Below, in pieces: positions 6,262-14,133 of a stretch of 23,643 bases of DNA (position 1 is its first letter; the number at the start of each line of letters is the position of its first letter). The stretch comes from Rhodobacterales bacterium 34-62-10. GTDB lineage: Bacteria > Pseudomonadota > Alphaproteobacteria > Rhodobacterales > Rhodobacteraceae. Where the stretch lies: positions 1 to 23,643 of the forward strand of contig NCJR01000003.1 of NCBI GenBank assembly GCA_002282555.1, in the 5' to 3' direction. The position numbers and the translations under genes are program-made. The notes under the pieces are model-generated. The model was not told the DNA's origin, did no database searches, and was given only the letters and a program-made list of their open reading frames with translations.

Positions 6262-8048
6262 GGCATCGGGTCCTTGTCCGCCGGGGCCAGGGGCAGGCGC
6301 ACCGTCACCAGTGTCCCGCGCCCCACTTCGGATGCAATATCAAGCGCCCCGTTGAAATCGGCAAGGATCGCCTTGCAGATCGCCAGCCCCAGACCAAGCT
6401 CCTCGCCCGTCATCTTGGTGGTGAAGAACGGCTCGGTCACGCGCGGCACATCCGCTTCGGCGATCCCGATCCCGGTGTCGCGCAACACCACGATGGCCTG
6501 ATCCCCCTGCACGGACAGGGTGACCGTGATCTGTGGACCCGGCTGCCCCGCCACCGCATCCAGCGCATTCAGCAGCAGATTGACGACCACCTGTTCGATC
6601 CGCACCTTGCCGGCCATGACCATCACGGCCTGTTCGGGCAACTGCACCTCGGGGACCACACCGCTGGCCCGCGCGCGCGGCGCCACCATCTCCAGCGCCG
6701 AGGCGATGGGCGCGCGCATGTCGACCAAAGACAGTTCCCCGGCCTCCTTGCGCCCAAAACTTTTCAGATGCCGCGTGGTCCGCTGCATGCGCCGGATCAG
6801 ACCCCGCGCCGTATCAAGGCGCGCTGCCGTGGCCGTGTCGGACTTGACCAGCCCCAGTTCCGCCGCCGCCAGCGTCGCCTCCATCGCGGCCAGGGGCTGG
6901 CTGATCTCATGCACGATCGCCGCCGACATCCGCCCCAGCGCCGCCATCTTCTCGGTGTGGATCAACGCCTCCTGCGTGGCGCGCAGCCCGGCTTCGGCCT
7001 GACGGCGGGCCTCGACCTCGCGCGCCAGATCGGTGGTGCGGGCAATCACCATCGCCTCCAGCCGTTCGGATTGCGACAGGCGCAGGGCGATGATCTGGCG
7101 GCGCTGCTCCCATGCCTTCAACCCTGCGGCGATGCCAAGGGTGACCAGCGCGGCCAGAACCGCCCATCCTGCCGACACAAGCTGCAAGGGTCCGGTGGCG
7201 CGGGCGGCGATGACCTGCCAACTGGTCGCGGGCATGGGCGCGATCCGCGCCATCCAGCCCTCACCCGCCGCATCCGCCCCCGCAGGTGGTGCATCCAGAA
7301 GCGGCGCGCGCGCGGCCAGCCCCACCCCATCATAGGCGCGGGTCGCCGCGATCTGGGCCAGCGTCGCCGCATCCAGCCGCCATAGCGGTCGATACTGCCA
7401 TGCGGGACGCGCCGACAGGAACACCACACCGTTGCCATCCGCAAGCGCCACATCCGCCCCGGCCGCACGCCACGTCTCCTCAAGGGGTTGCAGGTTCAGC
7501 TTGACCACCAGAACGCCCACCGCGTCACCGTCACTGATCCGCGTCGACAAAAAGAACCCCGGCACCCCGGTCGTCACACCGATCGCATAGAATTGCCCAT
7601 GCCCCTGCGCCATGGCCTGCTGGAAATAGGGGCGGAAGGCATAGTTGTGCCCCACGAAACTGCCGGGCTGGTTCCAGTTCGAGGCGGCGATGGTCTGGCC
7701 GCTGGCATCGATCAGGAACAGGTCATCCGCATCGGCATGGGCCGCGATCCTTTCCAGATAGGCATTGGCCGCCTCCAGCGGGCCGGTCCCGGCCAAAGCC
7801 ATGCGGATGCGGGCATCCTCGGACGCGATATCGGGAAGCGCGCGCAGGCGGTCCACCTCGGCCTCGACCGCGCGCACCGTCAGCAGCAGGGTCTGGTCAA
7901 GATCGTGGCGCGCGGCGTCCTGCACGCGGCTCTGACTGATGTACCAGACCACCGTCGCCGCGACTGCGGCCGCCAGAAACGGCACCAGCCACCGCATGCG
8001 CCTGTCCGGTTCGGCGCGGGGCCGGGTCGCGGTGGCAGTGGCGGTCAC
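6258..8048 (-). CDS. DctB-like membrane sensor histidine kinase
   Basis: The 596-residue kinase has a transmembrane helix at about 19-37, a periplasmic sensor region of roughly 250 residues (Cache/PAS-like, with LFLIDASGQTIAAS and YFQQAMAQGHGQFYAIG), a second helix at about 289-309, a coiled segment, a HisKA domain with the phospho-accepting H380 in IVHEISQPLAAME, and an ATPase domain (N-box N494, DTGIGIA at 524-530, LGLGLAICKAI at 551-561). This is the DctB layout, which senses a periplasmic small molecule. The start is a GTG at 8048; an ATG at 7997 just before the first helix is an alternative. Its stop overlaps the regulator start. Its place behind a TAXI-TRAP transporter suggests it senses the transported compound, which I cannot name. 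Confidence 0.88.
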   Translation of the reverse strand: MTATATATRPRAEPDRRMRWLVPFLAAAVAATVVWYISQSRVQDAARHDLDQTLLLTVRAVEAEVDRLRALPDIASEDARIRMALAGTGPLEAANAYLERIAAHADADDLFLIDASGQTIAASNWNQPGSFVGHNYAFRPYFQQAMAQGHGQFYAIGVTTGVPGFFLSTRISDGDAVGVLVVKLNLQPLEETWRAAGADVALADGNGVVFLSARPAWQYRPLWRLDAATLAQIAATRAYDGVGLAARAPLLDAPPAGADAAGEGWMARIAPMPATSWQVIAARATGPLQLVSAGWAVLAALVTLGIAAGLKAWEQRRQIIALRLSQSERLEAMVIARTTDLAREVEARRQAEAGLRATQEALIHTEKMAALGRMSAAIVHEISQPLAAMEATLAAAELGLVKSDTATAARLDTARGLIRRMQRTTRHLKSFGRKEAGELSLVDMRAPIASALEMVAPRARASGVVPEVQLPEQAVMVMAGKVRIEQVVVNLLLNALDAVAGQPGPQITVTLSVQGDQAIVVLRDTGIGIAEADVPRVTEPFFTTKMTGEELGLGLAICKAILADFNGALDIASEVGRGTLVTVRLPLAPADKDPMP

Positions 8049-8053
8049 CTCCG

Positions 8054-8083
8054 TCAGCCTGTCCTCCTGTCGTGCGACGCCAT
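8054..8083 (-). other. Possible 9-codon leader ORF before the kinase gene
   Basis: On the minus strand a strong ribosome site (GAGGAGGA) overlaps the permease stop codon and precedes an ATG at 8083 by 8 bases. The frame reads MASHDRRTG and stops at 8054-8056, six bases before the kinase GTG. Its tandem AGG-AGG arginine codons form a second Shine-Dalgarno-like sequence 14 bases ahead of that GTG. This could be a minicistron for translational coupling, or a chance by-product of two ribosome sites. Confidence 0.25.
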
Positions 8084-8096
8084 CGTTTCGTCCTCC

Positions 8097-10148
8097 TCAG
8101 GCTTTCCCATGCCCGCGCGGATCATCCAGGCGGGTTTTGTGCCGGCGCGCCTTGGCCCAGTTCCACGCAAGGATGCCAAAGACCACCGCCGCGCCGACCG
8201 CCTCGATCACCTCGTCGGGGTTGAAGATGGCGATGGCGCCGGGCACGATCATCACCCGAGAGACCATGTCCATCCACGTGAACAGATAACCCTCCAGCGC
8301 GGCCACCAGTCCGACAAGCCCGATCACGACGATGATCCCGGTCCAGATCACATACCATGTTTCGCCGCCCATGATGATCTCGGGGTTATAGACCATGAAG
8401 GCCGGGATCAGATACAGACCCTTGGCGTATTTCCACGCCACAAGGCTGGTCTCCATCGGTTTCGACCCCGAGATGGCGGCCCCGGCAAAGGCCGCCAGCG
8501 CCACAGGCGGGGTCACGTTGCTATCCTGCGAATACCAGAACACCACCAGATGCGCGATCAGCAGTGGCACGCCGAATTCCTGATTCAACGCCGGACCCAC
8601 AAGGATGATCAGCACGATATAGGCGGCGGTCACCGGCAGACCCAGACCCAGGATCAGGCTGGCGATCAGCACCAGAAACAGCGCCACCGCCAGATTGCCC
8701 CCGGAAAACGAGATCATCATCGACGAGAACTTGAGGCCAAGACCCGTCAGTCCGACCACGCCCACGATGATACCCGCCACGGCACAGGCCACGCTGACTG
8801 CCACGGCATTGCGCGCGCCCAGTTCCAGCGCCTGCCCCATCAGCCGCACCCCGCTCATGCAGGACGCAAGCAGCCGGTCCATGGTCAGGGGCTTGCCCTC
8901 TTTCGGGTCCGACACCAGCAGCGCATATCCCGCCCTGAGTGCGGTGACCGCGATGACCGAGATGATCGCCCAAAAGCCCACCCGCGTGGGCGAGATGTTG
9001 TTGACCAGCAGATACAGCAACACCACCAGCGGCACGATGAACTGCCAACCCGCCTTGAGCACGTCGCGCACCACCGGCAATTCCGCCGCCGACATGCCGG
9101 TCATGCCCTGCTTCATCGCCATTAGATGCACGAACAGGTAGACCGTCCCCAGATAAAGGATGGCCGGAAAGATCGAGACCAGCACGATATCGATATAAGG
9201 CACATTGGTATATTCCGACATCAGGAACGCACCCGCGCCCATCAGGGGCGGCGTGATCTGCCCGCCCGTGGATGCGGCGGCCTCGATCCCGCCGGCCTCC
9301 TTGGGCTTGTAGCCCAGCTTCTTCATCAGCGGGATGGTAAAGGCCCCGGTGGTGACCACATTGGCAATGGCCGAGCCCGAGATCGACCCCATTCCCGCCG
9401 AGGCGATGACAGCGGCCTTGGCCGGTCCGCCCGGCTTGCGCCCCGTTGCGGCAAAGGCCAGATCGATGAAGAACTTGCCCGCGCCCGTCACCTCAAGGAA
9501 GGCGCCGAACAGCACGAACATGAACACATAGGTGGCGGCCACACCCAGCGGCAGGCCGAAGATGCCCTCCTGCCCAAGATAAAGCTGCCCCACCAGACGG
9601 TCCAGGCTGGCCCCGCGATGCGACAGGATACCGGGCATCCAGTCGCCCAGCCATGGCAGCGCACCGCGCGGACCTGCCAGCGCATAGACGATGGCGATCA
9701 ATCCGATGATGGTCATGCCAAGGCCTACCACCCGGCGGCTGGCCTCCAGCACAGCGATGGTGGCGACGATCCCCATGATGATATCGGTCTGCGACCACCA
9801 GCCCGCCCGGTCGATGATGTCGTCAAGGAAATAGAAGATGTAGAACCCGCTCAGGAACGCAGCCGTCAGGAATGCCGCATCCACAAGCCAGGCAATCGTC
9901 CCGCGCGGGCGGGTGTGACCCGTGATCGGAAAGATCAGAAAGGCCAGAAACAGGATGAACCCCAGATGCGCCGACCGCTGATAGAACAGGCCCATCGGCT
10001 CGATCCCGGCCGTATACATCTGGAACAGCGACATGGCGATTCCGACAGCCGTGATCAGCCACAGGATCGGGCGTGGCTGGATCGCGTCCGACAGGCTGGC
10101 AGGCTGCACGGCCTCGGGTAGGGCGGTCGGGGGTGTCGGAACGTTCAT
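8097..10148 (-). CDS. TRAP transporter fused permease (TAXI type)
   Basis: The 683-residue, highly hydrophobic protein is a fused permease of a TAXI-type TRAP transporter. An N-terminal part of several helices corresponds to the small DctQ-like subunit, and the large remainder is DctM-like, with typical blocks such as ASAGMGSISGSAIANVVTTG and ASTGGQITPPLMGAGAFLM around residues 250-310 and VTPPVALAAFAGAAISGS in the second half. TRAP transporters use ion gradients and a periplasmic binding protein to import organic acids or similar solutes. The DUF1850 and binding-protein genes lie upstream with a 54-base gap, and the sensor kinase gene starts 48 bases downstream. An AGGATGA site precedes the ATG. 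Confidence 0.92.
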   Translation of the reverse strand: MNVPTPPTALPEAVQPASLSDAIQPRPILWLITAVGIAMSLFQMYTAGIEPMGLFYQRSAHLGFILFLAFLIFPITGHTRPRGTIAWLVDAAFLTAAFLSGFYIFYFLDDIIDRAGWWSQTDIIMGIVATIAVLEASRRVVGLGMTIIGLIAIVYALAGPRGALPWLGDWMPGILSHRGASLDRLVGQLYLGQEGIFGLPLGVAATYVFMFVLFGAFLEVTGAGKFFIDLAFAATGRKPGGPAKAAVIASAGMGSISGSAIANVVTTGAFTIPLMKKLGYKPKEAGGIEAAASTGGQITPPLMGAGAFLMSEYTNVPYIDIVLVSIFPAILYLGTVYLFVHLMAMKQGMTGMSAAELPVVRDVLKAGWQFIVPLVVLLYLLVNNISPTRVGFWAIISVIAVTALRAGYALLVSDPKEGKPLTMDRLLASCMSGVRLMGQALELGARNAVAVSVACAVAGIIVGVVGLTGLGLKFSSMMISFSGGNLAVALFLVLIASLILGLGLPVTAAYIVLIILVGPALNQEFGVPLLIAHLVVFWYSQDSNVTPPVALAAFAGAAISGSKPMETSLVAWKYAKGLYLIPAFMVYNPEIIMGGETWYVIWTGIIVVIGLVGLVAALEGYLFTWMDMVSRVMIVPGAIAIFNPDEVIEAVGAAVVFGILAWNWAKARRHKTRLDDPRGHGKA

Positions 10149-10202
10149 GGTGATGTCATCCTGTCGGGGCTCAAGACCAAAGGGAAAAGGGGCGCCGCCC
10201 CA

Positions 10203-10688
10203 TCAGAAAGAATGCGACCTGAGCCGCAGGAAAACGCTGGCACCCGCGGCGCGCGCGCTCAGGCGCAGCATTGTCGCGCCATCGCTCAGGACATGGCCGA
10301 CGCGCGGCGCGCCAACCCTCAGACGCAGGGCATTGCCGGGGATCGCCTCGTTGATGCCGTCGATCCAGTAGCCGCCGCCCTCCGCCGTCCGCAGGGTGCC
10401 GCGCCCGGCAACCTCGCCCAGCCCGGCCGCGAAATCATGCAGATAGGCGCGCGACAGCACCATGGTTCCGTCCCTGTTTTCAAAGCAGTCGGCCACGCGG
10501 CCTCCGGTCACGGAATGGGCCCAGGTCAGGCAGATTTCCTGTCCGGGCGCAAAGTCGATCTGGCCAATCGACAGGCCCGCCGGGGTTTCCACGACAAGCA
10601 CGCTTTGGGCCCAAACGGGCGCACCGGCCAGCATCAGGCACACACAAAGGGCGGCCCCTAAGGACCGCCCTTCACGCAGCAAGGTCAC
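10203..10688 (-). CDS. DUF1850 protein of the TAXI-TRAP operon
   Basis: This 161-residue protein starts with a GTG whose bases overlap the stop of the binding-protein gene (GTGA). A signal peptide is visible (about residues 10-28, ending in APVWAQ). The mature part contains ICLTWAHSVTGGRVADCF, the WxHSVT-type motif that marks the DUF1850 family. DUF1850 genes commonly sit with TAXI binding proteins and fused TRAP permeases, but their role is unknown; an accessory periplasmic part in binding or transport is an inference. Two cysteines, in EICLTW and VADCFEN, could form a disulfide. Confidence 0.8.
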   Translation of the reverse strand: MTLLREGRSLGAALCVCLMLAGAPVWAQSVLVVETPAGLSIGQIDFAPGQEICLTWAHSVTGGRVADCFENRDGTMVLSRAYLHDFAAGLGEVAGRGTLRTAEGGGYWIDGINEAIPGNALRLRVGAPRVGHVLSDGATMLRLSARAAGASVFLRLRSHSF

Positions 10689-11668
10689 GGCCGCTGGTGA
10701 TCCTGCACCGCCGCGCCCACTTCTTCCAGATAGCGCAGCGCGCCGGGGTGGAAGGGGATCGGGGTCGAGGCGACCGAGAACTCGATCGTGGTGTCATTGG
10801 CCGCCGGATGGATCGCGATCAGCTCGGCCACGTTCTCATACATCGCCTTGGTGATGTTATAGGCCAGCTCCTCGTCCATATCGGCATGCACGACCAGCAC
10901 GTTCGGCGTCGAGATGGTCTGCACCGGATCGGTCATGCCATCATACATCCCCGCCTTCAGCGTATAGGGCGCAAAGGTCGGCTCGGCTTCGCGGGCCGCT
11001 GCGATTTCCGCATCGCTCAGACCAATCACACTGATCTCGCGCGTGGCGGCCAGGTTCATGATCGACGATGTGGGCGGCCCCACGCTCCAGAACCCGGCCA
11101 CGATGTCGCCATCACGGATCGCATCGGCGGTCTCGTTGAAGTTCAGGCGCTGCGGCTCGAAATCGTCATAGGTGATGCCATTGGCCGCCAGAATGATCTG
11201 CGCGCTGAGTTCGGTGCCCGACCCCGGCGCACCGACGGACACGCGCTTGCCGCGCAGATCCGCAAGGCTGGTGATCCCGCTATCGGCCAGGCTTACAAGC
11301 TGCACGGCATTCGGATAGATCGAGGCCAGCGCGCGGGCCTCAGCGACCTGCTTGCCCTCGAAGGCGCCGGTGCCGGTATAGGCCTGATAGACCGTATCGG
11401 CCAGCGCCAGCGCGATATCGCTGTCGCCCCGCTGGATCAGGGCCATGTTCTCGACCGACGCACCCGTCACCTCGACACTTGCCGTATAGCCATCGATATG
11501 GTTGCTGATCACCTCGGCCAGACCACCGCCATAGGGATAATAGACCCCCCCGGTGCCACCCGTCGCAATCGACAATTCCTGGGCATGCGCGGTCGCGCCA
11601 AGCCCGATTGCGGCAATGGTGAGGGGTGCGAATAGAATGCGTCGCCCGCGGGCACGAAAATCGGTCAT
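10685..11668 (-). CDS. TAXI-family TRAP transporter substrate-binding protein
   Basis: The 327-residue protein begins with a signal peptide (MTDFRARGRRILFAPLTIAA, cleaved after ATAHA) and continues with LSIATGGTGGVYYPYGGGLA, the classic TAXI opening. It delivers its ligand from the periplasm to the fused permease; some TAXI proteins bind glutamate or other dicarboxylates, but the ligand here cannot be read from the sequence. The ATG at 11668 is chosen because it has a GGAGGAG site and starts the signal peptide; an upstream in-frame ATG at 11749 would add 27 unlikely residues. It is the first gene of the five-gene operon that ends with the two-component system. Confidence 0.92.
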   Translation of the reverse strand: MTDFRARGRRILFAPLTIAAIGLGATAHAQELSIATGGTGGVYYPYGGGLAEVISNHIDGYTASVEVTGASVENMALIQRGDSDIALALADTVYQAYTGTGAFEGKQVAEARALASIYPNAVQLVSLADSGITSLADLRGKRVSVGAPGSGTELSAQIILAANGITYDDFEPQRLNFNETADAIRDGDIVAGFWSVGPPTSSIMNLAATREISVIGLSDAEIAAAREAEPTFAPYTLKAGMYDGMTDPVQTISTPNVLVVHADMDEELAYNITKAMYENVAELIAIHPAANDTTIEFSVASTPIPFHPGALRYLEEVGAAVQDHQRP

Positions 11669-11762
11669 CTTGTCTCCTCCATGAACAGGCGTTTCACCCG
11701 GTGCGTCCCGTCTCTCCTCTCGGGATGGGGCTTTTGGTAGCGGGGTCACGCATTTGGGAACA

Positions 11763-11795
11763 GGCGTATCACGCCGTAAGCGCCATTATTGGCGC
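11763..11795. repeat. Two adjacent inverted repeats upstream of the TAXI operon
   Basis: GGCGT-ATC-ACGCC (11763-11775) and GCGCCA-TTAT-TGGCGC (11780-11795) are both perfect. They lie in the 179-base space between the nnrU stop and the TAXI gene start. They may be operators for the TAXI operon or hairpins at the 3' end of the nor-nnr transcript. Neither is followed by a T-run on the minus strand. No sigma-54 promoter consensus (GG-N10-GC) was found in this space. Confidence 0.45.
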
Positions 11796-11847
11796 AAGAC
11801 ACCACCACGCGGCAAGCAGAAATCCGCCAGACCACCGGGTCCGCAGG

Positions 11848-12516
11848 TTACAGGGCCGATACGCCGATCACGGCGGGATGCGCCCAGAGCAGGACCGCGA
11901 ACAGCGCCACCCCAAGGCCAAGCCGGATCAGGATCGCGGCAGGCGTGGCTGTCGCGCCAAAGCGTGGCGCCGTGGCAATGGCCTGTCGCAACGCCTGCCA
12001 CCGGGCAAGTCCCATCTCGCGCTGCCGGCGCCGGTCGATCAACCGCCCGCCCGCCACGGCAAACGCGCCAAGCACGCCGAACAGGATCACATGCGCCAGA
12101 TCACCGTTCGGCAGCAGATGCAGCCCCGCCCACAGCGCCAGCGCCAGCAGGATCGGATGCCGCACCCAGCCCACGATGCCGGGCCGCGCCGGATCAAAGC
12201 TGTCATTGCGCGCCCCGCCAAAGGACAGGGGATTGGGCCGCCCGATGCTGAACCCAAGGATCAGGCAGACCGCCAGCATCCCCAGTTGCACCACATGGCG
12301 ATGCCACGGCATCTGCGGCCACAGCTCTACATATGGCGCGCGCCCCGCCGCCCAGATCAACAGCGTCAGCATCGCCAGCGACAGCAACGAATAGAGGATG
12401 CCAAAGCCGCGCGCCCCCAGCCGCGCCGTCAGACGCGCCTTGATCGCAGGCCGCACCGGGATCGAATGCGTCAGAAAGAACGCGGCGAAAACCGCGGCGA
12501 ACCCGGCCCAGCTCAT
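11848..12516 (-). CDS. nnrU: NnrU family membrane protein
   Basis: The 222-residue protein has about six hydrophobic helices and the NnrU features FFLTHSIPVRPAIKARL near the start, then GRPNPLSFGG and GIVGWVRHPILLALALWAG in the middle. NnrU is required for normal nitrite and nitric oxide reduction in Rhodobacter sphaeroides, and homologues occur in many denitrifiers; its chemistry is not settled. The ATG at 12516 overlaps the nnrS stop by four bases (ATGA), which is why it is preferred over an upstream ATG at 12591. It is the last gene of the nor-nnr operon. Confidence 0.85.
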   Translation of the reverse strand: MSWAGFAAVFAAFFLTHSIPVRPAIKARLTARLGARGFGILYSLLSLAMLTLLIWAAGRAPYVELWPQMPWHRHVVQLGMLAVCLILGFSIGRPNPLSFGGARNDSFDPARPGIVGWVRHPILLALALWAGLHLLPNGDLAHVILFGVLGAFAVAGGRLIDRRRQREMGLARWQALRQAIATAPRFGATATPAAILIRLGLGVALFAVLLWAHPAVIGVSAL

Positions 12517-13706
12517 CCCCGCCCCTCCGGTCTGGGGCGCAGCAGCAGCGGGCCGTAAACCAGCACGAACCCGCCAAAGGCCGCCAGCCACAGGATACCC
12601 GCCACATGGTTCAGATCAGGGATCGTCCCCGCCGCGAACCGCGCCGCCACCGCCCCGAACAGGCATAGATAAATCACCACCGTCCCCCGGTTTGCCGTCA
12701 ACGCCTGCCCGGTATGGCCCAGCGTCGCGCGGGTCATCACGGCCAGCGTCATCGCCCCGATCGCCCCGGTCATCCAGATATGCTGCGCGGCGGCAGTTGC
12801 GGCCCCGCCCGTCACCTGCACCAGCCCCAGCACCAGCGCACCCAGCGGGATGAACGCATAGGCCAGATGCAGCACCCAGACCAGCGGCTCGGCCCCGGTA
12901 TGCTGCCCCTGCCAACGCGCCAGCCGCACCAGATGAAGCAGCCCCAGCACGATCAGCGCCCACCCCGTCAGCCATGCCACGGGCTGCATCACCCACAGCA
13001 ACAGGATCACCAGACTGACCAGCAGCACCGCCTTGTCAAAGCGCTGCATCGGCGGCGCAGGCCGCGCGGTCTTGGCGGTGCGCGCCAGCCAGTTGCGGGT
13101 AAAGGACGGGATGATCCGCCCGCCGATCACGGCAATCATCATCACCCCCGTCGCCAGCCCCAGCCGCAGCCCGTATCCCTGTGCTGCATAATCCCCGACC
13201 ATCGCTTCCATATGAAACACCGCATTGGCCAGCGTAAAGACCGCCAGCAGTGCCAGCACGATCAGGTTGTGCCAGTTCCGCCCCGCCACGATCTCGCGCA
13301 GGATCAGCAGACCCAGCGCCAGCGGAAACGCCAGATCGACAGCCGCCGCCACAGCCGGCGGCACCGCTGCCGAGAACAGCACCGCAATCCGCCCCGCCAC
13401 CCATAACCCGAACAGCGCCGCCAGACGCCAGCCCACCATCGGCAGCCGCCCGGTCCAGTTCGGCACGGCAGTCAGCAGGAACCCGGCCAGCACCGCCCCC
13501 AGATACCCGAACAGGAATTCATGCGCATGCCATGACACCGGATCGAACCGCGTCGGCAGGCTGATCAGCCCCGTCAGCGCCGCCAGCCACAGCACCATCG
13601 CGATGCTTACCCATGCCGCCCCGCCCAGAAAGAACGGCCGGAACCCGAAGCTGAAAACCGCAGGCCCCTGCCATGCGCGCATCTGTTCTGCCGAAGATTG
13701 TGCCAT
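12513..13706 (-). CDS. nnrS: NnrS family heme-copper membrane protein
   Basis: The 397-residue protein is a polytopic membrane protein with about 12 helices. The N-terminal AVFSFGFRPFFLGGAAWV and the WHAHEFLFGYLGAVLAGFLL segment are NnrS signatures. NnrS contains heme and copper and protects cells against nitrosative stress, perhaps by limiting iron-nitrosyl complexes. The ATG at 13706 has an AGGAG site. An upstream in-frame start at 13748 would overlap the preceding gene by 41 bases and is unlikely. The gene before it ends one base upstream, and nnrU overlaps its end, so expression is coupled to the nor operon. Confidence 0.9.
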   Translation of the reverse strand: MAQSSAEQMRAWQGPAVFSFGFRPFFLGGAAWVSIAMVLWLAALTGLISLPTRFDPVSWHAHEFLFGYLGAVLAGFLLTAVPNWTGRLPMVGWRLAALFGLWVAGRIAVLFSAAVPPAVAAAVDLAFPLALGLLILREIVAGRNWHNLIVLALLAVFTLANAVFHMEAMVGDYAAQGYGLRLGLATGVMMIAVIGGRIIPSFTRNWLARTAKTARPAPPMQRFDKAVLLVSLVILLLWVMQPVAWLTGWALIVLGLLHLVRLARWQGQHTGAEPLVWVLHLAYAFIPLGALVLGLVQVTGGAATAAAQHIWMTGAIGAMTLAVMTRATLGHTGQALTANRGTVVIYLCLFGAVAARFAAGTIPDLNHVAGILWLAAFGGFVLVYGPLLLRPRPEGRG

Positions 13707-13707
13707 G

Positions 13708-13959
13708 TCAGGCTCCTGTCTGCTTTTCTTCGCCCGCATCCGCGACATCCATCAGATGCCGGATATGGCGTGCAAAATACCATGTGGCCGGGGCACCGAT
13801 CAAACAGCCCAGACCGATCGACCACCCGGTCGAGGTCACGGGACCGCCGATCCAGCTGAAGATCAATGATGCGAAAAACACATTCACCGCCGCAGCCCCG
13901 GCCCCGAACGGATACAGCACGACCGCGATCGTCGCGGCCGACCAGCCGCCGCTACTCAT
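13708..13959 (-). CDS. Small two-helix membrane protein of the nor operon
   Basis: This 83-residue protein has two predicted membrane helices (about residues 6-34 and 38-62) and a short charged tail ending in ADAGEEKQTGA. Its ATG at 13959 overlaps the stop of the preceding small gene (ATGA) and its stop lies one base before the nnrS start, so it is locked into the operon. An alternative start at 13977 would add six residues. I do not recognise the family. It does not resemble the cytochrome oxidase subunit IV-like NorF as I know it. A role in assembling or stabilising NorB or NnrS is inferred from place only. Confidence 0.7.
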   Translation of the reverse strand: MSSGGWSAATIAVVLYPFGAGAAAVNVFFASLIFSWIGGPVTSTGWSIGLGCLIGAPATWYFARHIRHLMDVADAGEEKQTGA

Positions 13960-14132
13960 CGCCGTGCCACCAGCCATTGCACAAAGGCCAGCGCCGCGAT
14001 CAAGCCAAGGCTGCCCACGGCAAACCAGAACTCCGCCGTGGCCGATTGCGCCTGCGGGATGGGACGGTCAAAACCATCGGCAAGGACGGGGGACGCGACC
14101 AGAACGGCGCAGAAAAAGCTCAGAACACGCAT
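13956..14132 (-). CDS. Short NnrT-like protein with signal sequence and one helix
   Basis: This 58-residue gene is easily missed. It begins MRVLSFFCAVLVASPVLADG, a signal-peptide-like segment, then a short polar stretch (FDRPIPQAQSATAEF) and a hydrophobic helix (residues 36-54) ending in VARR. A strong AGGAGA site precedes the ATG. It starts one base after the norD stop and its own stop overlaps the next start. In Rhodobacter sphaeroides a short gene called nnrT lies with nnrU behind norCBQD; size, topology and place suggest this is its counterpart, but I name it with caution. Confidence 0.65.
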   Translation of the reverse strand: MRVLSFFCAVLVASPVLADGFDRPIPQAQSATAEFWFAVGSLGLIAALAFVQWLVARR

Positions 14133-14133
14133 G

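Noticed and set aside
7488..9125. A 545-codon open frame on the plus strand opposite the kinase and TRAP permease
   Set aside because: Its residues are dominated by His, Arg, Gln and Asp with no hydrophobic core. It is the complement of strongly supported genes.
11669..11847. A sigma-54 promoter upstream of the TAXI operon
   Set aside because: I looked for GG-N10-GC with the TTGC context; the nearest candidates had spacing of 8 or 9 and so do not qualify.
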